Program-made: the position numbers and the translations under genes
Notes under the pieces: generated by a model
What the model saw: only the letters and a program-made list of their open reading frames with translations
The model's database searches: none
What the model was told of the DNA's origin: nothing
In this document: in pieces, positions 9,632 through 21,724 of the stretch
How positions within the stretch are numbered: the stretch's first letter is position 1
Layout of the letters: each line of letters begins with the position of its first letter
DNA from: Orientallactaga sibirica
Lineage: Eukaryota; Chordata; Mammalia; Rodentia; Dipodidae
NCBI GenBank assembly: GCA_036365145.1
Contig: JAEOAD010000040.1
Coordinates: forward strand, 14,790,001-14,854,000
Reading direction: 5' to 3'
DNA: 64,000 nt

Positions 9632-10440
9632 ACCTATCTTGTTAGCGCATGTCATGGAAGGCTTGTGAGGCCCAGCCCTGTGAAGCAGGATGGCTGTCAC
9701 CACTGCTGGGGGCTCTTGAACATTGGAGAAAGAAAGCAAAAGATCAGAGGTGACAGCAGTATCTCTCCGTGGGGAAGCAAGCTCTAAGTCAGGCCCCTTT
9801 CCCGGAGTGGCGAACTTCAACTGTGACTGTACAGTAGTGCCAAGAAACTTGAAGATGGAGACTCCTGCCATCAGAGAGGACCAAGTGCCCAATAGCAGGA
9901 GAAGACCAGCTGGAGTCATAGCTCCTTCTCTCTGCACTCTGACTTTCTCTCTGTGTTCCCCTACTCATCACAGGGACCATCTCTCTTGCCTGCTGGAGAA
10001 GTCTAATTGGGTTGTAGGGAAGCCCCGCTCTGGGGAGTCCAGGATTTATGGATGGCAATTAAAGTTTTATGAATTGCAGCTGAGGCTGGTTATTGAACTA
10101 TTTGAATGTGATTAGAATTCAATTAGAAAGCGGTTAGCTTTTAACCCAGGTTCTATCTCCCAGACCCATGTGGGTCTCCAGAGTGCAAACAGACTGCTAT
10201 TCTTCTTCTCTCTGTCTTTCCTTTGATTCCCTCCTTATCGCTCTGACTAATCCAACATCTTGTGACAACAATTAAAGGGTCTTGAGCAGAACGTGGGGCA
10301 GTTCAGCTGTAGCTACTTTTGTACCACAAGATTGGCCTTCCCAGACATTCAGACTCACCCCCGCAGCCCACCCAGCCTACTCTCTCCTTTGATGGGAGAC
10401 GTCCCCCGGTGGCAATATCTGCAATCATCCCAGCCCCAAA
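9515..10440. promoter_or_regulatory. SINE-free GSX2 upstream DNA rich in CAATTA motifs
   Basis: CAATTAAAG occurs at 10056-10064 and 10269-10277, and CAATTAG at 10120-10126, with further ATTA/TAAT near 10089-10115. These resemble Antp-class homeodomain sites. An enhancer is inferred only from the motif cluster and low repeat content. A minus-strand open frame of 140 codons (9515-9937) with a hydrophobic start matches nothing I recognise. Confidence 0.35.
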
Positions 10441-10444
10441 GTTC

Positions 10445-10670
10445 CAGGGCTTTTGGAGAGATGGCTTGAGAGCTCATCGTTAACTTGGTTAAGGATATTG
10501 CTGTCATTTGACTGCTGTAAAAGCCAAAGGAGTCTTCCCAGGTTGACGATCTCCCAGGACCCATCTTCTCTGAGCCAGCTGCACAAGGGGAGTAATCAAA
10601 GCAAAATAAAAAGTGTGCATTTGTAGTTCCTTTGAAGTGGCTAGAGGCCCTGCATAACTTGCACACCGAT
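10445..10670 (+). mobile_element. Degenerate DIP SINE
   Basis: GGAGAGATGGCTTGAGAGC at the head, AAAGCCAAAGGA and CTCCCAGGACCCA in the body, and GTGGCTAGAGGCCCTG near the end. Confidence 0.7.
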
Positions 10671-11293
10671 CAGCCTTAAGCAGAAATGGGGGCTCGCTTT
10701 GCTTTCAGAGTCTGGAGAGTCTGGACCCCAGCGACTTCTCTCTATATATCTGTAACCTGCAAACCAGCTTCTAAGAAAATGTCATTCTGTCTTTCTCGGG
10801 GTGGTCATGGGCAGTTGGGAGAATCCTCAAAACTTTTTTATTTTTTTTTTCAGGTGAGGGTGGGCTGCTCAGTAGCCCCCAATAGCATTGCTTTTCATGC
10901 AAACAGGGGTTTGGAAGATCCTTGATCAACTCCCCCACCTCCCCCTAGGCCATGTCCTCCCTTGTGATCTCAGAAATGATCTTGCTTCTGCCTGTTTATT
11001 CAGAGCGATGGGCCTTTGAGAAACCTGAATTACTCTTTGTGTTCACCACATTTGAGCCTCTGAGAAGAAGGGGGGGGGGATGTCTTCTGAGAAAAGAGTG
11101 AGGGGCTTGGCTCGGAACTTCAGGGAAAGCCCTTTCCCAGTCTCTCAGCCCCCGGAATAGAATGTTGATGGCGACAAATGTATCCCACCCCCTCCCCCCT
11201 GTTCCCCACTTCACCTTAATGACTAGCCGCCCACCCCCAAATCCTAACCAGGCTTCCCTCTCCCACCCTCAAAGCTCCCCCAGGTCATCAAAA

Positions 11294-11345
11294 TAAAATT
11301 TATTGAGTGCCTACTCGGTGCCCAGCGTGTGCTAGGAACCACAGG
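11294..11345. repeat. MIR-like fragment
   Basis: TTTATTGAGTGCCTACTCGG followed by GTGCCCAGCGTGTGCTAGG resembles the conserved MIR core (TTATTGAGC.CCTACTATGTGCC). The surrounding 10671-11766 is otherwise single copy with no gene seen. Confidence 0.55.
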
Positions 11346-11422
11346 GAGTCTGCCTGAAAAGACTGCGACAGTATCCAATAGAATATTGTTTCATTTCGGT
11401 CACAATGGTCTGAGGTGGGGAA

Positions 11423-11440
11423 CAATTATCCGGATAATTG
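11423..11440. repeat. 18-bp perfect palindrome
   Basis: CAATTATCCGGATAATTG equals its own reverse complement. Each half contains CAATTA/ATTATCC, resembling homeodomain and GATA-type sites, in single-copy DNA 3.4 kb upstream of GSX2. Confidence 0.9.
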
Positions 11441-11766
11441 AAGCAAATGCTCCACCTCCCTCCCTCCCGCTCCAATCCCTTTGGCATTTACCATTCTTTA
11501 CTACCCTTTTCAGGGATGGTGGGTTTTGCATGTGGGAAGCTGGGAGAATAGAAGAAGGTTCAGTTCTTCCCCGGAATACCAAGTCCCCAGGCCCCTTGGC
11601 CTCAATTTGCATTGGCCTGAAATAGGTGCTTAATTATAGGAATCCAAATCGTTTCCTAGTCCCCCCCCCCCTTTTCTTCTTTCCTTTCTCTCTTTTCCTG
11701 GGAATACTTGTGCTTGATAAGGACTCTACTCCTGAGCTATACTGCCATCCTTTCTAAAAATTAATT

Positions 11767-12801
11767 TGCCGGGCGTGGTGGCGCACGCCTTTAATCCTAG
11801 CCCTCGGGAGGCAGAGGTGGGAGGATTGCTGAGAGTTCGAGGCCACCCTGAGACTACATAGTTAATTCCAGGTCAGCCTCTGAGTGTTGGGATTAAAGGC
11901 TTGTGCTGCCATTTATTTATTTATTTAGATATTTATTTAGTTGTTTATTTGCAAGGAGAGAGAGAATGAATGACTGAACATTGGTTCCCCCCTCACATCC
12001 CACCCTGGGCCTGTAGCCACTGCAAATGAACTCCGGATGTATGCACCACTTTGTGCATCTTGCTTTATGTTGGCACTGGGGAATCAAACCTAGGTAGTTA
12101 GGCTTTGCAGGCAAGCACCTAAACCACTAAGCTATCTCTTCTGCCCCGAACATATTTTTAAAATACCAGTGTCCCAGAGATTTTGATGATATGAATTCAG
12201 AATGAGTTCAGTTATTTATTTGAGAGAGAAGGAGGGAGGGAGGGAGGGAGAGAGAGAAAGCACACTAGAACCTCCTCCTGCCTCTGCAAATGAACTCCGG
12301 ACACATATGCTGCTGTGTTTCTGCCTTTCCATGAGCACTGGGGAATTGACTGCAGACTTCTCAAACACCTTTAACTGTTGAGCCATCTCTTCAGCCTTTG
12401 ATTTTTAAATTTTAATTGTATCAAAACAAAAGTGAGGCCCCGTGTGGTGGCACACGCCTTTAATCCCAGCATTCAGGAGGCAGAGGTAGGAGGCTCACTG
12501 TGAGTTCGAGGCCACCCTGAGACTACAGAGTGAATTTCAGGTCAGCCTGAGCTAGAGTGAGACCCTACCTGGAAGAAAAAAAAAAAAAAAAAAAACAGGT
12601 CTCTGGAGGGATGGCTTAGAGGTTAACGTGTTTGCCTGAAAAGCCAAAGGAGCAGGTTTGATTCCCCAGGACCCACATAAGTCAGATGCACATGGTGGCA
12701 CATGTGTCTGGAGTTTGTTTTCAGTGGCTGGAGGCCCTGGTGCACCCATTCTCTTTCTTTCTCTCTCTTCCTCTTTCTCTGTCAAATAAATAAATAAAAC
12801 C

Positions 12802-12832
<31 letters not shown>

Positions 12833-14155
12833 CAAGGTAGGGTCTCACTCTGGTCCAGGCTGACCTGGAATTAACTATGTAGTCTCAGGGTGGCCTCAAA
12901 CTCTCAGTGATCTTCCTACCTCTACCTCCCAAGTGCTGGGATTAAAGGCATATGCCACCATGCCCGGCTAAAACCAAGAATTCTTTAAAAATATATATTT
13001 TTAAAAAAGTGAGACTTCACCCTTTTACATGATTTAATCTTTCTGGTTGTCAATCTCAGTCATCTATAAAAAATTCAGCCAGCCGGGAGTGGTGGTGCAT
13101 GTCTTTAATCCCACTACTTGGGAAGTAAAGGTAGGAGGATTGCTGTGACTTCAAGGCCACCTTGAGACTACATAGTGAATTCCAGGTCAGCCAGGGCTAG
13201 AGTAAGACCCTACCTCAACAAGTCAAAGATAAATAAATAATAAAAAATAAATAAAAATTACCCGGAGAGCCTTTATAAAAATACCAGTGTCCAGGACCCA
13301 AGAGACTTCTCAGCAGTTAAAGGTGTCTGCTTGCAAAGACTGATGGCCCGGGTTCAATTCCCCAGTACCCACATGAAACCAGATGTACAAAGTGGCACAT
13401 GCATCTGGAATTTGTTTACAGTGGCAGGAAGCCCTGGTGTGCCCATACTCACTCTCTTTCTATCTGCCTTGTTCTCTCTGTCACAAATAAATGAAAATAT
13501 TTTTTTAAGCTTTATTTTAAAGCCAGGCATGGTGGCGCATGGCTTTAATCCCAGCACTCGGGAGGAGGAGGTTGGAGGATCACCATGAGTTCGAGGCCAC
13601 CCTGAGCCTACATAGTGAATTCCAGGTCAGCCTGACCTAGAGGGAGACCCAACCTCAAAAGACGAAAAAATAAAAAAAGCTTTATTTAATTTATTTATTT
13701 GAGACAGAGAGAAAGATGCACAGAGAGAGAGAGAGAGAGAATGGGCGCGCCAGGGCCTCTAGCCACTGCAAACGAACTCCAGATGCATGCACCTCCTTGT
13801 GTGCCTGGTTTACGTGGGTCCTGGAGAATCGAACCGGGATCCTTTGGCTTCGCAGGCAAACGCCTTAACCACTAAGCCATCTCTCCAGCCCCGAAATTTT
13901 TTTTAATATTTATTTATTTATTTATTTAAAATTTTATTTTTATTTATTTATTTGAGAGAGAGAGAGAGAGAAATAGGCAGAGAGACACAGAGAGAATTGG
14001 TACGCCAAGGCCTCCAGCCACTGCAAATGAACTCCAGCTTCATGTGCCCCCCTTGGGCATCTGGCTTACATAGGTCCTGGGAAATTGAACTTAGGTCCTT
14101 TGGCTTTGCAGGCAAGTGTCTTAACTGCTAAGCCATCTCTCCAGCCCCCAAAAAT
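11767..14155. mobile_element. SINE cluster
   Basis: Plus-strand B1 11767-11880 joined to a minus-strand B1 scrap (11878-11912); DIP minus 11913-12147 and 12210-12398; B1 plus 12437-12596; DIP plus 12598-12806; B1 minus 12807-12969; B1 plus 13081-13235; DIP plus 13288-13510; B1 plus 13522-13680; DIP minus 13683-13893 and 13905-14150. Confidence 0.85.
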
Positions 14156-14354
14156 ATTTTTAAAATACCAGTGTCCCAGAGATTTCAATAACATGAATTC
14201 ACAATGAATTCTGTTGCAAGTCAGGATTCAGAAATAACTGGTGAAGTCATGACCTCTTCTTCCTCCATCCCCTCTGCCTTTTCTTATTCTGGAACCTGAA
14301 GAGATTTGCCTAACTCCCTAAGCCTTATCCAACCCTTTGATAGTTGGAAAGCGT

Positions 14355-14860
14355 GCATTACTGAGTACATAGCTCAGTGGCAGAGCCCTTGCCTGGTGTG
14401 CCCTGAAGGAAGTATACACTGAGCACCAACTCCATGCACCAGGCAGGCCCAGTGCCAGGGACTTCCACAGCACAAGGCTTCCCGCCCCCTCCCCCACCCT
14501 GGGAGTATCTAGTAGGTTAAATGAATCAACTTAGAGCTGGTGGGTTACAAAAGGTCACTGGAAACATGCATGAAGCCCACAGGCCTATGGGTGTTGATAA
14601 AACAAACAAACAAAAAATCAAAAAAAACAAACAAACAAACAAATATACAAAAACCCCAAGCACCTTCAGAGTTTGAGAGAAGGGGCCTAATGGATAGGAG
14701 AAAGCTATGGTAGCCGGGGTTTGGTGGTATGCCCCTTTAATCCCAGCATTAGGGAGGCAAGGCCACTCTGAGACTACATAGTGAATTCCAGGTCAGCCTG
14801 GGCTAGAGTGAGACCCTACCTGGAAAAACCAATCATCAATCAATCAATCAATCAAACAAA
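14355..14860. mobile_element. ID fragment, MIR-like piece and B1
   Basis: ID-type TAGCTCAGTGGCAGAGCCC at about 14363-14408, a MIR/L2-like CACTGAGCACC...CAGTGCCAGG at 14415-14475, and a plus-strand B1 at 14714-14826 followed by (AATC)n and (AAAC)n. 14860-15340 holds no repeat or gene that I can see. Confidence 0.6.
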
Positions 14861-15342
14861 CAAACAAAAGGAAAAAGTTATGGTGGAGGTGCTTTTAGTT
14901 ATACTCACTTCTGTACGCAGATGGATAGGAAACCCTCATGTTAACCAAAGGTGCTGCTTAACCGAGAGTAACCTCCAACCCCAAGTACGTCCTAGCCTGG
15001 CTCTACTAGGACATGAGGTAACGAAGGTTTCCCAGATCTGCTGTGACTTCAAGCCCAAATGAATGGGAGGCAGAGGGGTGAAGAAGGAAAGGTTGTTAGA
15101 GAAGTAGGTGCCCCAGAGCTCCTCCCGCACCCTCAGTTTCTATTTTTTTTCCTCTCTAAATATTGAATATGGGTTAGAAGAAAAGCCAGGGGATGCTTGA
15201 CTAAAAAGGGTTTATAAACAAAGAACTAGCCCTTTACATTTTGCTATGAAGCTGTGAACTTCATAACTTTGTCAAGATATAAAGCAAATACAAGGGGAAA
15301 ATTAAGTACTTTTACTAAAAACCAAAGCCAAACATGACTTTT

Positions 15343-15939
15343 AAAAATATTTATTTATTTACTTGAGAAGGAGAGAGGGAGGAAGAGTCAGAGAAAGAAA
15401 AAGAGAGAGAGAGAGAGAATAGGCACACCAGGGCCTTCAGCCCATGCAAATAAACTCCAGACACATGTGCTACCTTGTACATCCTAGGGAATCGAACCTG
15501 GGTCCTTAGGCTTTACAGGCAAACACCTTTAATGGCTAAGCCATTTCTCCAGCCCTGAAGTGACATTTAAAAGGAAACCTGGGACATAAGCAAGTGCGCA
15601 TATGGAAAAGGGAGGTGAGGATAAGTTTCAGGACACAGAGGAGGGGCTGCCCCTGAGAGATTCCCTTGCTTAATTTCAAGAATTGAAGAGGATGGGCGTG
15701 GTAGCTCACACCTTTAATCCCAGCACTCAGGAGGCAGAGGTAGAAGGATGGCTGTAAATTCTAGGTCAGCCTGGGACTACAGAGTAAGAGTGCCAGGTGA
15801 GGCCCGACATGGTGGACATGTTTAATCCCAATACTAGGGAGGCAGAGGTAGAGGTAGGAGGATTGATATGAGTTCGAGGACAGCCTGAGACTACATAGTG
15901 AGTTCCAGACCAGCCTGAGCTAGAGCAAGACCCTATTTC

Positions 15940-15965
<26 letters not shown>
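15343..15965. mobile_element. DIP and two B1 SINEs
   Basis: DIP minus 15343-15556; truncated B1 plus 15691-15800; B1 plus 15803-15945. Confidence 0.85.
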
Positions 15966-15974
<9 letters not shown>

Positions 15975-16060
15975 AAAAGAAAGAAAGAAGGAAGGAAGGA
16001 AGGAAGGAAGGAAGGAAGGAAGGAAGGAAGGAAGGAAGGAAGGGGGGAAGGAAGGGAAAG
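15950..16060 (+). repeat. (GAAA)n(GGAA)n microsatellite
   Basis: Follows the tail of the preceding B1. GAAA units give way to GGAA units. 16061-16554 after it is single copy without a recognised gene. Confidence 0.95.
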
Positions 16061-16554
16061 AAAAGGTGTCTCTGGTCTGTATTACTTGGTACCTGTGGCT
16101 GTGTCAGTTTTTCTGGATTGGGAAGAAGGCGAGGGGATGAGCAGAGCCCCTGGGTGTGGCATGGAGGTAGCCCTTAGCGTGAGGTACTGTCTGGTCTTTC
16201 CCCAGCTCTTTGTGCCTTTGTAGAACAACGATCTGGGGAATCCTCCACAGCCTGGTGATCCCCTGGAGGTGCCCTGTGCTGGGTTCTTCATCCCTTTGTC
16301 TTCTGGATGTATCTTTGTCCTGCAGTCCCACCTACCTGAGACCTGCCAGAGGACCTGACCGCCTCTCACTCTTCACCTAGCCCAAGACACTCACCTCCTG
16401 CTCTTTCCACTTGGTACTGTGACTTCAATTTTGAAACCACATCCTTACCTGCCTCACACAGAGATGCTGGCCATCATAGCCAGCGTTTCCAAGATGTCAG
16501 TGCCCCGCCCTTAACCAGTAGCCTTGCCCACATGACCTCTTTCTTTATTTTTAA

Positions 16555-17056
16555 TTTAAAAAAATTTATTTATGTGTGAGAGAGAATGGCACACTAGTGC
16601 CTCTAGCCATTGCAAATGAAGTCCAGATGCATGTGCCCACTGTGTGCATCTGGCTTATGTGGGTTCTGGGAAATTGAACCTGGGTCCTAAGACTTCACAG
16701 GCATGCTGCCTTCAACGCTAAACCATCTCTCCAGGCCAAGATCTCTTTATTATTATTATTATTAATTTATTTGAGAATGATAGAGAGAAAAGGCAGATAG
16801 AGAGAATATGGGTGCGCCAAGGCCTCTAGCCACTGCTCTGCATTCGCCACCTTGTGCAGCTGGCCTAAATGGGTCCTGGGGAATCGAACCTGGCTCCTTT
16901 CAAGCCAAGATTTCTGAGGCTAAGACCTCTTTTTTACCCCCAAGGTAGGGTCTCGCTCTAGCCCAGGCTGGAGTCTCAGCTTTGAACTCACAGAGACCCT
17001 CCTACCTCTGCCTCCCAAGTGCTGGGATTAAAGGTGTGTGCCACCACGCCTGACCC
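16555..17056 (-). mobile_element. Two DIPs and a B1
   Basis: DIP minus 16555-16738 (head AACCATCTCTCCAGGCC), DIP minus 16740-16915 with its head lost, B1 minus 16935-17056. Confidence 0.85.
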
Positions 17057-17320
17057 CCCCTTTTTTTTCTTTTTACCCAATCCACATTCCAGACCAGAAT
17101 GGATTGAGTCTGAGAACCCAGGCTGTGTGGTCGGATTGATCCCAAATAGGCCACGATGCTAGAGACCCAGAGGTGGCTCCTGGCCTGGCATGTAGGCTCC
17201 TGGGCCTGAAGGCATTCACTGCACAAGCGGAGCCCAGACTCTTCCCAGCGTCTCTCTCTCTCTCCATCGGCTCTCGATTCTTCCTAGTAACCCATGGGGT
17301 TAAAAATAGTAAGTAATAAA

Positions 17321-17492
17321 GCCGGACATGGTGGCGCAACGCCTTTTAATCCCAGTATTTGGGAGGCAGAGGTAGGAGGATCACCGTGAGTTCAAGGCCA
17401 GCCTGAGCTACATAGTGAATTCCAGGTCAGCCTGGGACTGGAGTGAGAGTCTACTTGCAAAAACATAGTGTCGTCGTCATCATCATCATCAC
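17321..17492 (+). mobile_element. B1 SINE with (TCG/TCA)n
   Basis: B1 at 17321-17466, followed by GTCGTCGTCATCATCATCATC, directly before the orphan CpG island. Confidence 0.85.
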
Positions 17493-17539
17493 CGTAACCA
17501 TCCAGGAGAAACTGAAGAACTCCAACAGGACCCGCTACT

Positions 17540-17990
17540 TAAAACGCTACAGGTGCAGGTGCGCAGGCGCCAGGGAGCCTCGCCCAGCGCGCGTCCGTGC
17601 GCATGCGTGTACGTGAGGCGGGAAGCACTTGACCGCGAGCGCGCGCATGAGGATGCGTGGGAAGGCGCGAGCGGGCCCACGGGTCGCGCGCGCGCGTGTG
17701 TATGAGCGGCGGGGACGGTCACTGGTCACGCACGTGGCGTGTGCACGCGGGCATGGGCGTCCCAGGGCGCGAGTGGGTGCGAGAGTGTGAGCGCGAGAAG
17801 ACGTAGGCCGGGAGGGCGCGTGCGCGGAGCGGTGGGCGTGGCCTAGCGCTCGCCCCGCCCCTGCCCCGCCCAGCGCACCTTGCTGGCTGCGCTCCCGGGC
17901 TGATGTCGTGGGCAGGTGGCTGCTGGAACGTGCAGCATCACCCCGGGGGCAGAGGCGGGAGGAAGGGGCGGGGAGTTTCCATGTCAAAGC
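17540..17990. promoter_or_regulatory. Orphan intergenic CpG island
   Basis: About 450 bp of CpG-dense sequence between GSX2 and CHIC2 with no recognisable coding exon. It contains GGGCGTGGCC (17833-17842), two CCCCGCCC boxes near 17852-17870, an NRF1-like TGCGCATGCGTG (17598-17609, one mismatch to consensus) and a 20-bp alternating purine-pyrimidine run (17685-17704). It could promote a noncoding RNA or be a distal GSX2 element. Long open frames here (for example on the minus strand) are typical of GC-rich DNA and match no protein I know. Confidence 0.6.
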
Positions 17991-18310
17991 CCGAGACACG
18001 CTGCGTGGGAAGGGACCCAGGAGTATCACCGCCGGGACTCTCTTCTATCCTCCCCCACCACCCCCATTTTGCTCACTCACCTTATGGATCATCTTCCCGT
18101 CTTCCGGTGCCTTCATGCCATGAGTGTACCTACCTGTGCCCCATCGTGAGGACGTGCGTGGTTCTGATGGAATGTCACCGGGGAGGAGACGTGCTGAGTT
18201 CATTGGCTACAAAGTTGGGGGAAAAAAGATTGTGGGTTTTTAATTAAGTCGTATGCTAAGAATTACAGCTTGTGAGGGTTGGTAGAGGTTGATGAATGGT
18301 AGCTGGTGAA

Positions 18311-19412
18311 AAAAAAATTGGTGTGGTGGCGCACGCCTTTAATCTCAGCACTTGGGAGGCAGAGGTAGGAGGATCACTGTAAGTTCGAGGCCACCCTGAG
18401 ACTACAGAGTGAATTCCAGGTCAGCCTGGGCTAGAATGAAACCCTACGGGGGAGGGGAGACCGTAGATGGGCGTGGTGATCATGCCTTTGATTTGCACAC
18501 TTGGGAGGCAGGAGGGTAGCTGTGAGTTTGAGGCCAGCCTGAGACTACATAGTGAATTCTAGGTCAGCCTGGGCTAGAGAGAGATCCCACCTAGAAAAAA
18601 CACTTTTCTAAAAAATAGGGAGCTGAAGCCGTGCGTGGTGACGTACGCCTTTAACCCCAGTACCTGGGAGGCAGAGGTAGGAGGATCGCAGTGAGTTCGA
18701 GGCCAGCCTGAGACTACAAAGTGAATTCCAAGTCAGCCTGAGCTAGAGTGAGACCCTACCTCGAACCCCCCCCCGCAAAAAAAGGGGGGGCTGGAATGAT
18801 GGCTCAACGGTTAAAGCTCTTGCTGGCAAAGCCTGACAACTGAGGTTCCATTACCCAGTACCCACTGTAAAGCCAGATGCACAAGGTGGTGCATGTGTCT
18901 GGAGTTCTTTGCAGTGGCTAGAGGCCCTAGTGTGCCCATTCTTTTTCTCTCTCTATATATATATCTGCCTCTTTATCTTACTCTCAAATAAATAAATAAT
19001 TTTTTGAAGTTTTAAAAATAAAATAAAATTTAAAACTTTAAAAAATATTTTGCCGGGCATGGTGGCGCATGCCTTTAATCCCAGCGCTCAGGAGGCAGAG
19101 GTAGGAGGATCGCCGAGTTCGAGGCCACCCTGAGACTACATACATAGTGAATTCCAGGTCAGCCTGGACCAGAGTGAGACCCTACCTCGCAAAACCAAAA
19201 AAAAAAAAAAAAAAATTTTAATAAAAACTTTATTTTTACATGTGTGTGTATGGGCACACCAGAGTCTCTTGACACTACAAACTCCTGGAGGAGATGAGGG
19301 TCCAAAAGGACCATCAAGAACATGCTTGCACAATGGGTGTTCAGCCAGTGTTGGATGAAGTGAAAAGAAATGTGTTCTGGGCAGATACTTAGCCATAATT
19401 CTGTTTTACTTT

Positions 19413-19476
<64 letters not shown>

Positions 19477-20340
19477 TTTGTTTTGGTGATTTTCTGAGGT
19501 ATGTGGGGTCTCACTGAAGGCCAGAGGTCTACGGCAGATGCTTTCCTCAGTCACTGTCCACCTTATTATTTTAAGACAGCTTCTCCCCCTGAACTTAGGT
19601 TAACCTGGAATTCACTATGTAGTCTCATGGGTGGCCTGCCCAACTTTAACTCATGACAATCCTCCTGACTGTGCCTATTTCTTCAGTCCCTACTTATTTA
19701 TTTATTTGGTTTTTCGAGGTAGGGTCTCACTCTAGCCCAGGCTGACCTGGAATTCACTATTGCAGTCTCAGCCATCCTCCCACCTCTGCCTCCCAAGTGC
19801 TGGGATTAAAGGCGTGCGCCACCCTGCCTGGTCCCTAGTCATTTATTTTTGAAGCAGGGTTTCATGCCTGGCCTCAGATTCACTGTGCAGCTGAGGCTGG
19901 CATTGAATTCATGATCCTGTTTCCACCTCCTAAGTGAGATTATAGGACATTTGGCTAGAATTTTAAAAAGTATTTTATTTATTTGAGAGAGAAAGAGGGA
20001 GAGAGATGGGGAGAGATAATGGGCACACCAGGGCACCTTGCCATTGCAAGTGAACTCCAGACACATGTGCCACTTTGTAAATCTTGCTTTATGTGGGTTC
20101 TAGGGTACTGAACCCAAGCAGGCTTTGTAAGCAAGTGTCCTTAACCACTGAGTAGGCCTTTTTTTTCTTTTTATAAAATTTTTTTAAGGGCTGGGGAGAT
20201 GGCTTAGCAGTTAAGGACCTTGCCTGCAAAGCCAAAGGACCTAGGTTCAATTCCCCAGGACCCCCTAAGCTAGATGCACAAGGTGGCTCATGCATCTGGA
20301 GTTCATTTGCAGCGGCTGGAGGCCCTGGTATGCTCATTCT

Positions 20341-20379
<39 letters not shown>

Positions 20380-20970
20380 GCTTCTCTCTCTCCTCTCTCT
20401 CTTAAATAAATAATAAATAAATATCTTAAAAAAGAAAACATTTTTATTGAGTGGAGAGATGGCTTAGTGGTTAAGGTGTTTGTCTGAGAAGCTTAAAGAC
20501 CCAGATTTGAGTCCCCAGGACTCATGTAAGCCAGATGCACAAGGTGGCACATATATCTGGAGTTCATTTGCAGTGGCTGGAGGCCCTGGTGTGCCCATTC
20601 CCTTCCTTCCTTCCCTTCCTTCCCCCCTTCCTTCCTTCCTTCCCTCCCTCCCTCCTTCCCTTCCTTCCCCCTTCCTTTCTTCCTTCCCTCCCTCCCTTCC
20701 TTCCCTCCCTCCTTCCTTCCTTCCTCCCTTCCTTCCTTCCTTCCTTCATTCCTTTCTCTCTCTCTTGGCGTCTTTCTCTCTCAAATAAATAAACAAGTAA
20801 GTAAAATATCTTTAAAATATTTTTATTTATTTATTTGAGAGGGAGAGAAATGAGCTCCAGACATAATGGCCAACATGTGCATTTGGTTTATGTGAGTCCT
20901 GCGGAGTTAAACCTGGGTTCTTTGGCTTTGCAGGCAAGTGTCTTAACCACTAAGCCATCTCTCCAGTCCA
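18311..20970. mobile_element. Dense SINE cluster
   Basis: B1 plus 18311-18450, 18463-18600, 18630-18780; DIP plus 18785-19010; B1 plus 19052-19215; old B1 minus 19560-19690; B1 minus 19690-19832; DIP minus 19965-20157; DIP plus 20188-20430; DIP plus 20445-20812 in which the CT tract has grown into about 155 bp of (TTCC)n (20600-20755); DIP minus 20820-20970. A (TTTC)n tract is at 19411-19478. Confidence 0.85.
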
Positions 20971-20974
20971 GGGC

Positions 20975-21640
20975 CATTTTTGTTGTTGTTGTTTTGTTTT
21001 TTTAAAACACTGTCATTTCCACAAGGCATTGAGAGGTTAAAGGACTGGCCTCAAACCAATGAAGAACCACAGTGTAAATCAGAGTGTCATTTGGGGGTGG
21101 GAGGTGAGTTGCCTTTTTCCAGACCTCTCTCAAAGGTGAGAACTGCTAGGTTACTGGCCAGCAAGACTAGAGCTGGGTCTGCCTGAGCTGTTAAGCCACT
21201 GCGTATGCCCCAGCTCTATGAGAGAAGCTTAGAGAACACACTCCCGTGGTTGCATCCTCTTGTGTTTATCATTTACAGCAGATTGAAAACAAGAGCTATT
21301 GTCTGTTTTCAAGAGCTGACTTGGAGTCTGCCCTGACTCTCTGGGCTTGGCAGGATGCCTTCCTGTATCTGACTGCTCTGGGCAAACATCCGCACTGCCT
21401 TATTGAGTGGAATACTGTTCCTTCCTCTTGTTCGGGTTCTCTGTCAGTCCATCGGATTTAGCTGATGAGCTCAGAGGCTGCAAACTGCTTGAGCAAGACA
21501 ATGCTCTAATTCTCCAGGCACGCACACACAGTAGTATTGTCTTCAGCAGAAGCTTAGCAATAACAGCGGTTTCATGGGTATCACAGTGGTCATTAATCTA
21601 GCTGTTGTCAGAGCACACATTTTGTCATAGTAAACTACAA
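20975..21640. other. Single-copy stretch, no gene seen
   Basis: No SINE. Weak similarity to old MIR/L2 text near 21025-21060 (TTGAGAGGTTAAAGGACTGG). No exon recognised. Confidence 0.4.
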
Positions 21641-21724
21641 AAGTAGTTTTTTTTTTTCTTTCTTTTTGGTTTTTCCAGGTAGAGTCTTTTTATGTGAATG
21701 AAGCAGTAGAGCATTTAAACATTT

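Noticed and set aside
9515..9937. Minus-strand 140-codon frame with a hydrophobic start, signal-peptide-like
   Set aside because: No family is recognised, its C-terminal part is the inverted-repeat DNA, and there is no promoter or splice support. Kept only as a note in the flank entry.
17547..18029. 160-codon minus-strand frame in the orphan CpG island
   Set aside because: Arg/Ala/Ser-rich translation of GC-rich DNA without a domain; long frames are expected by chance in such composition.
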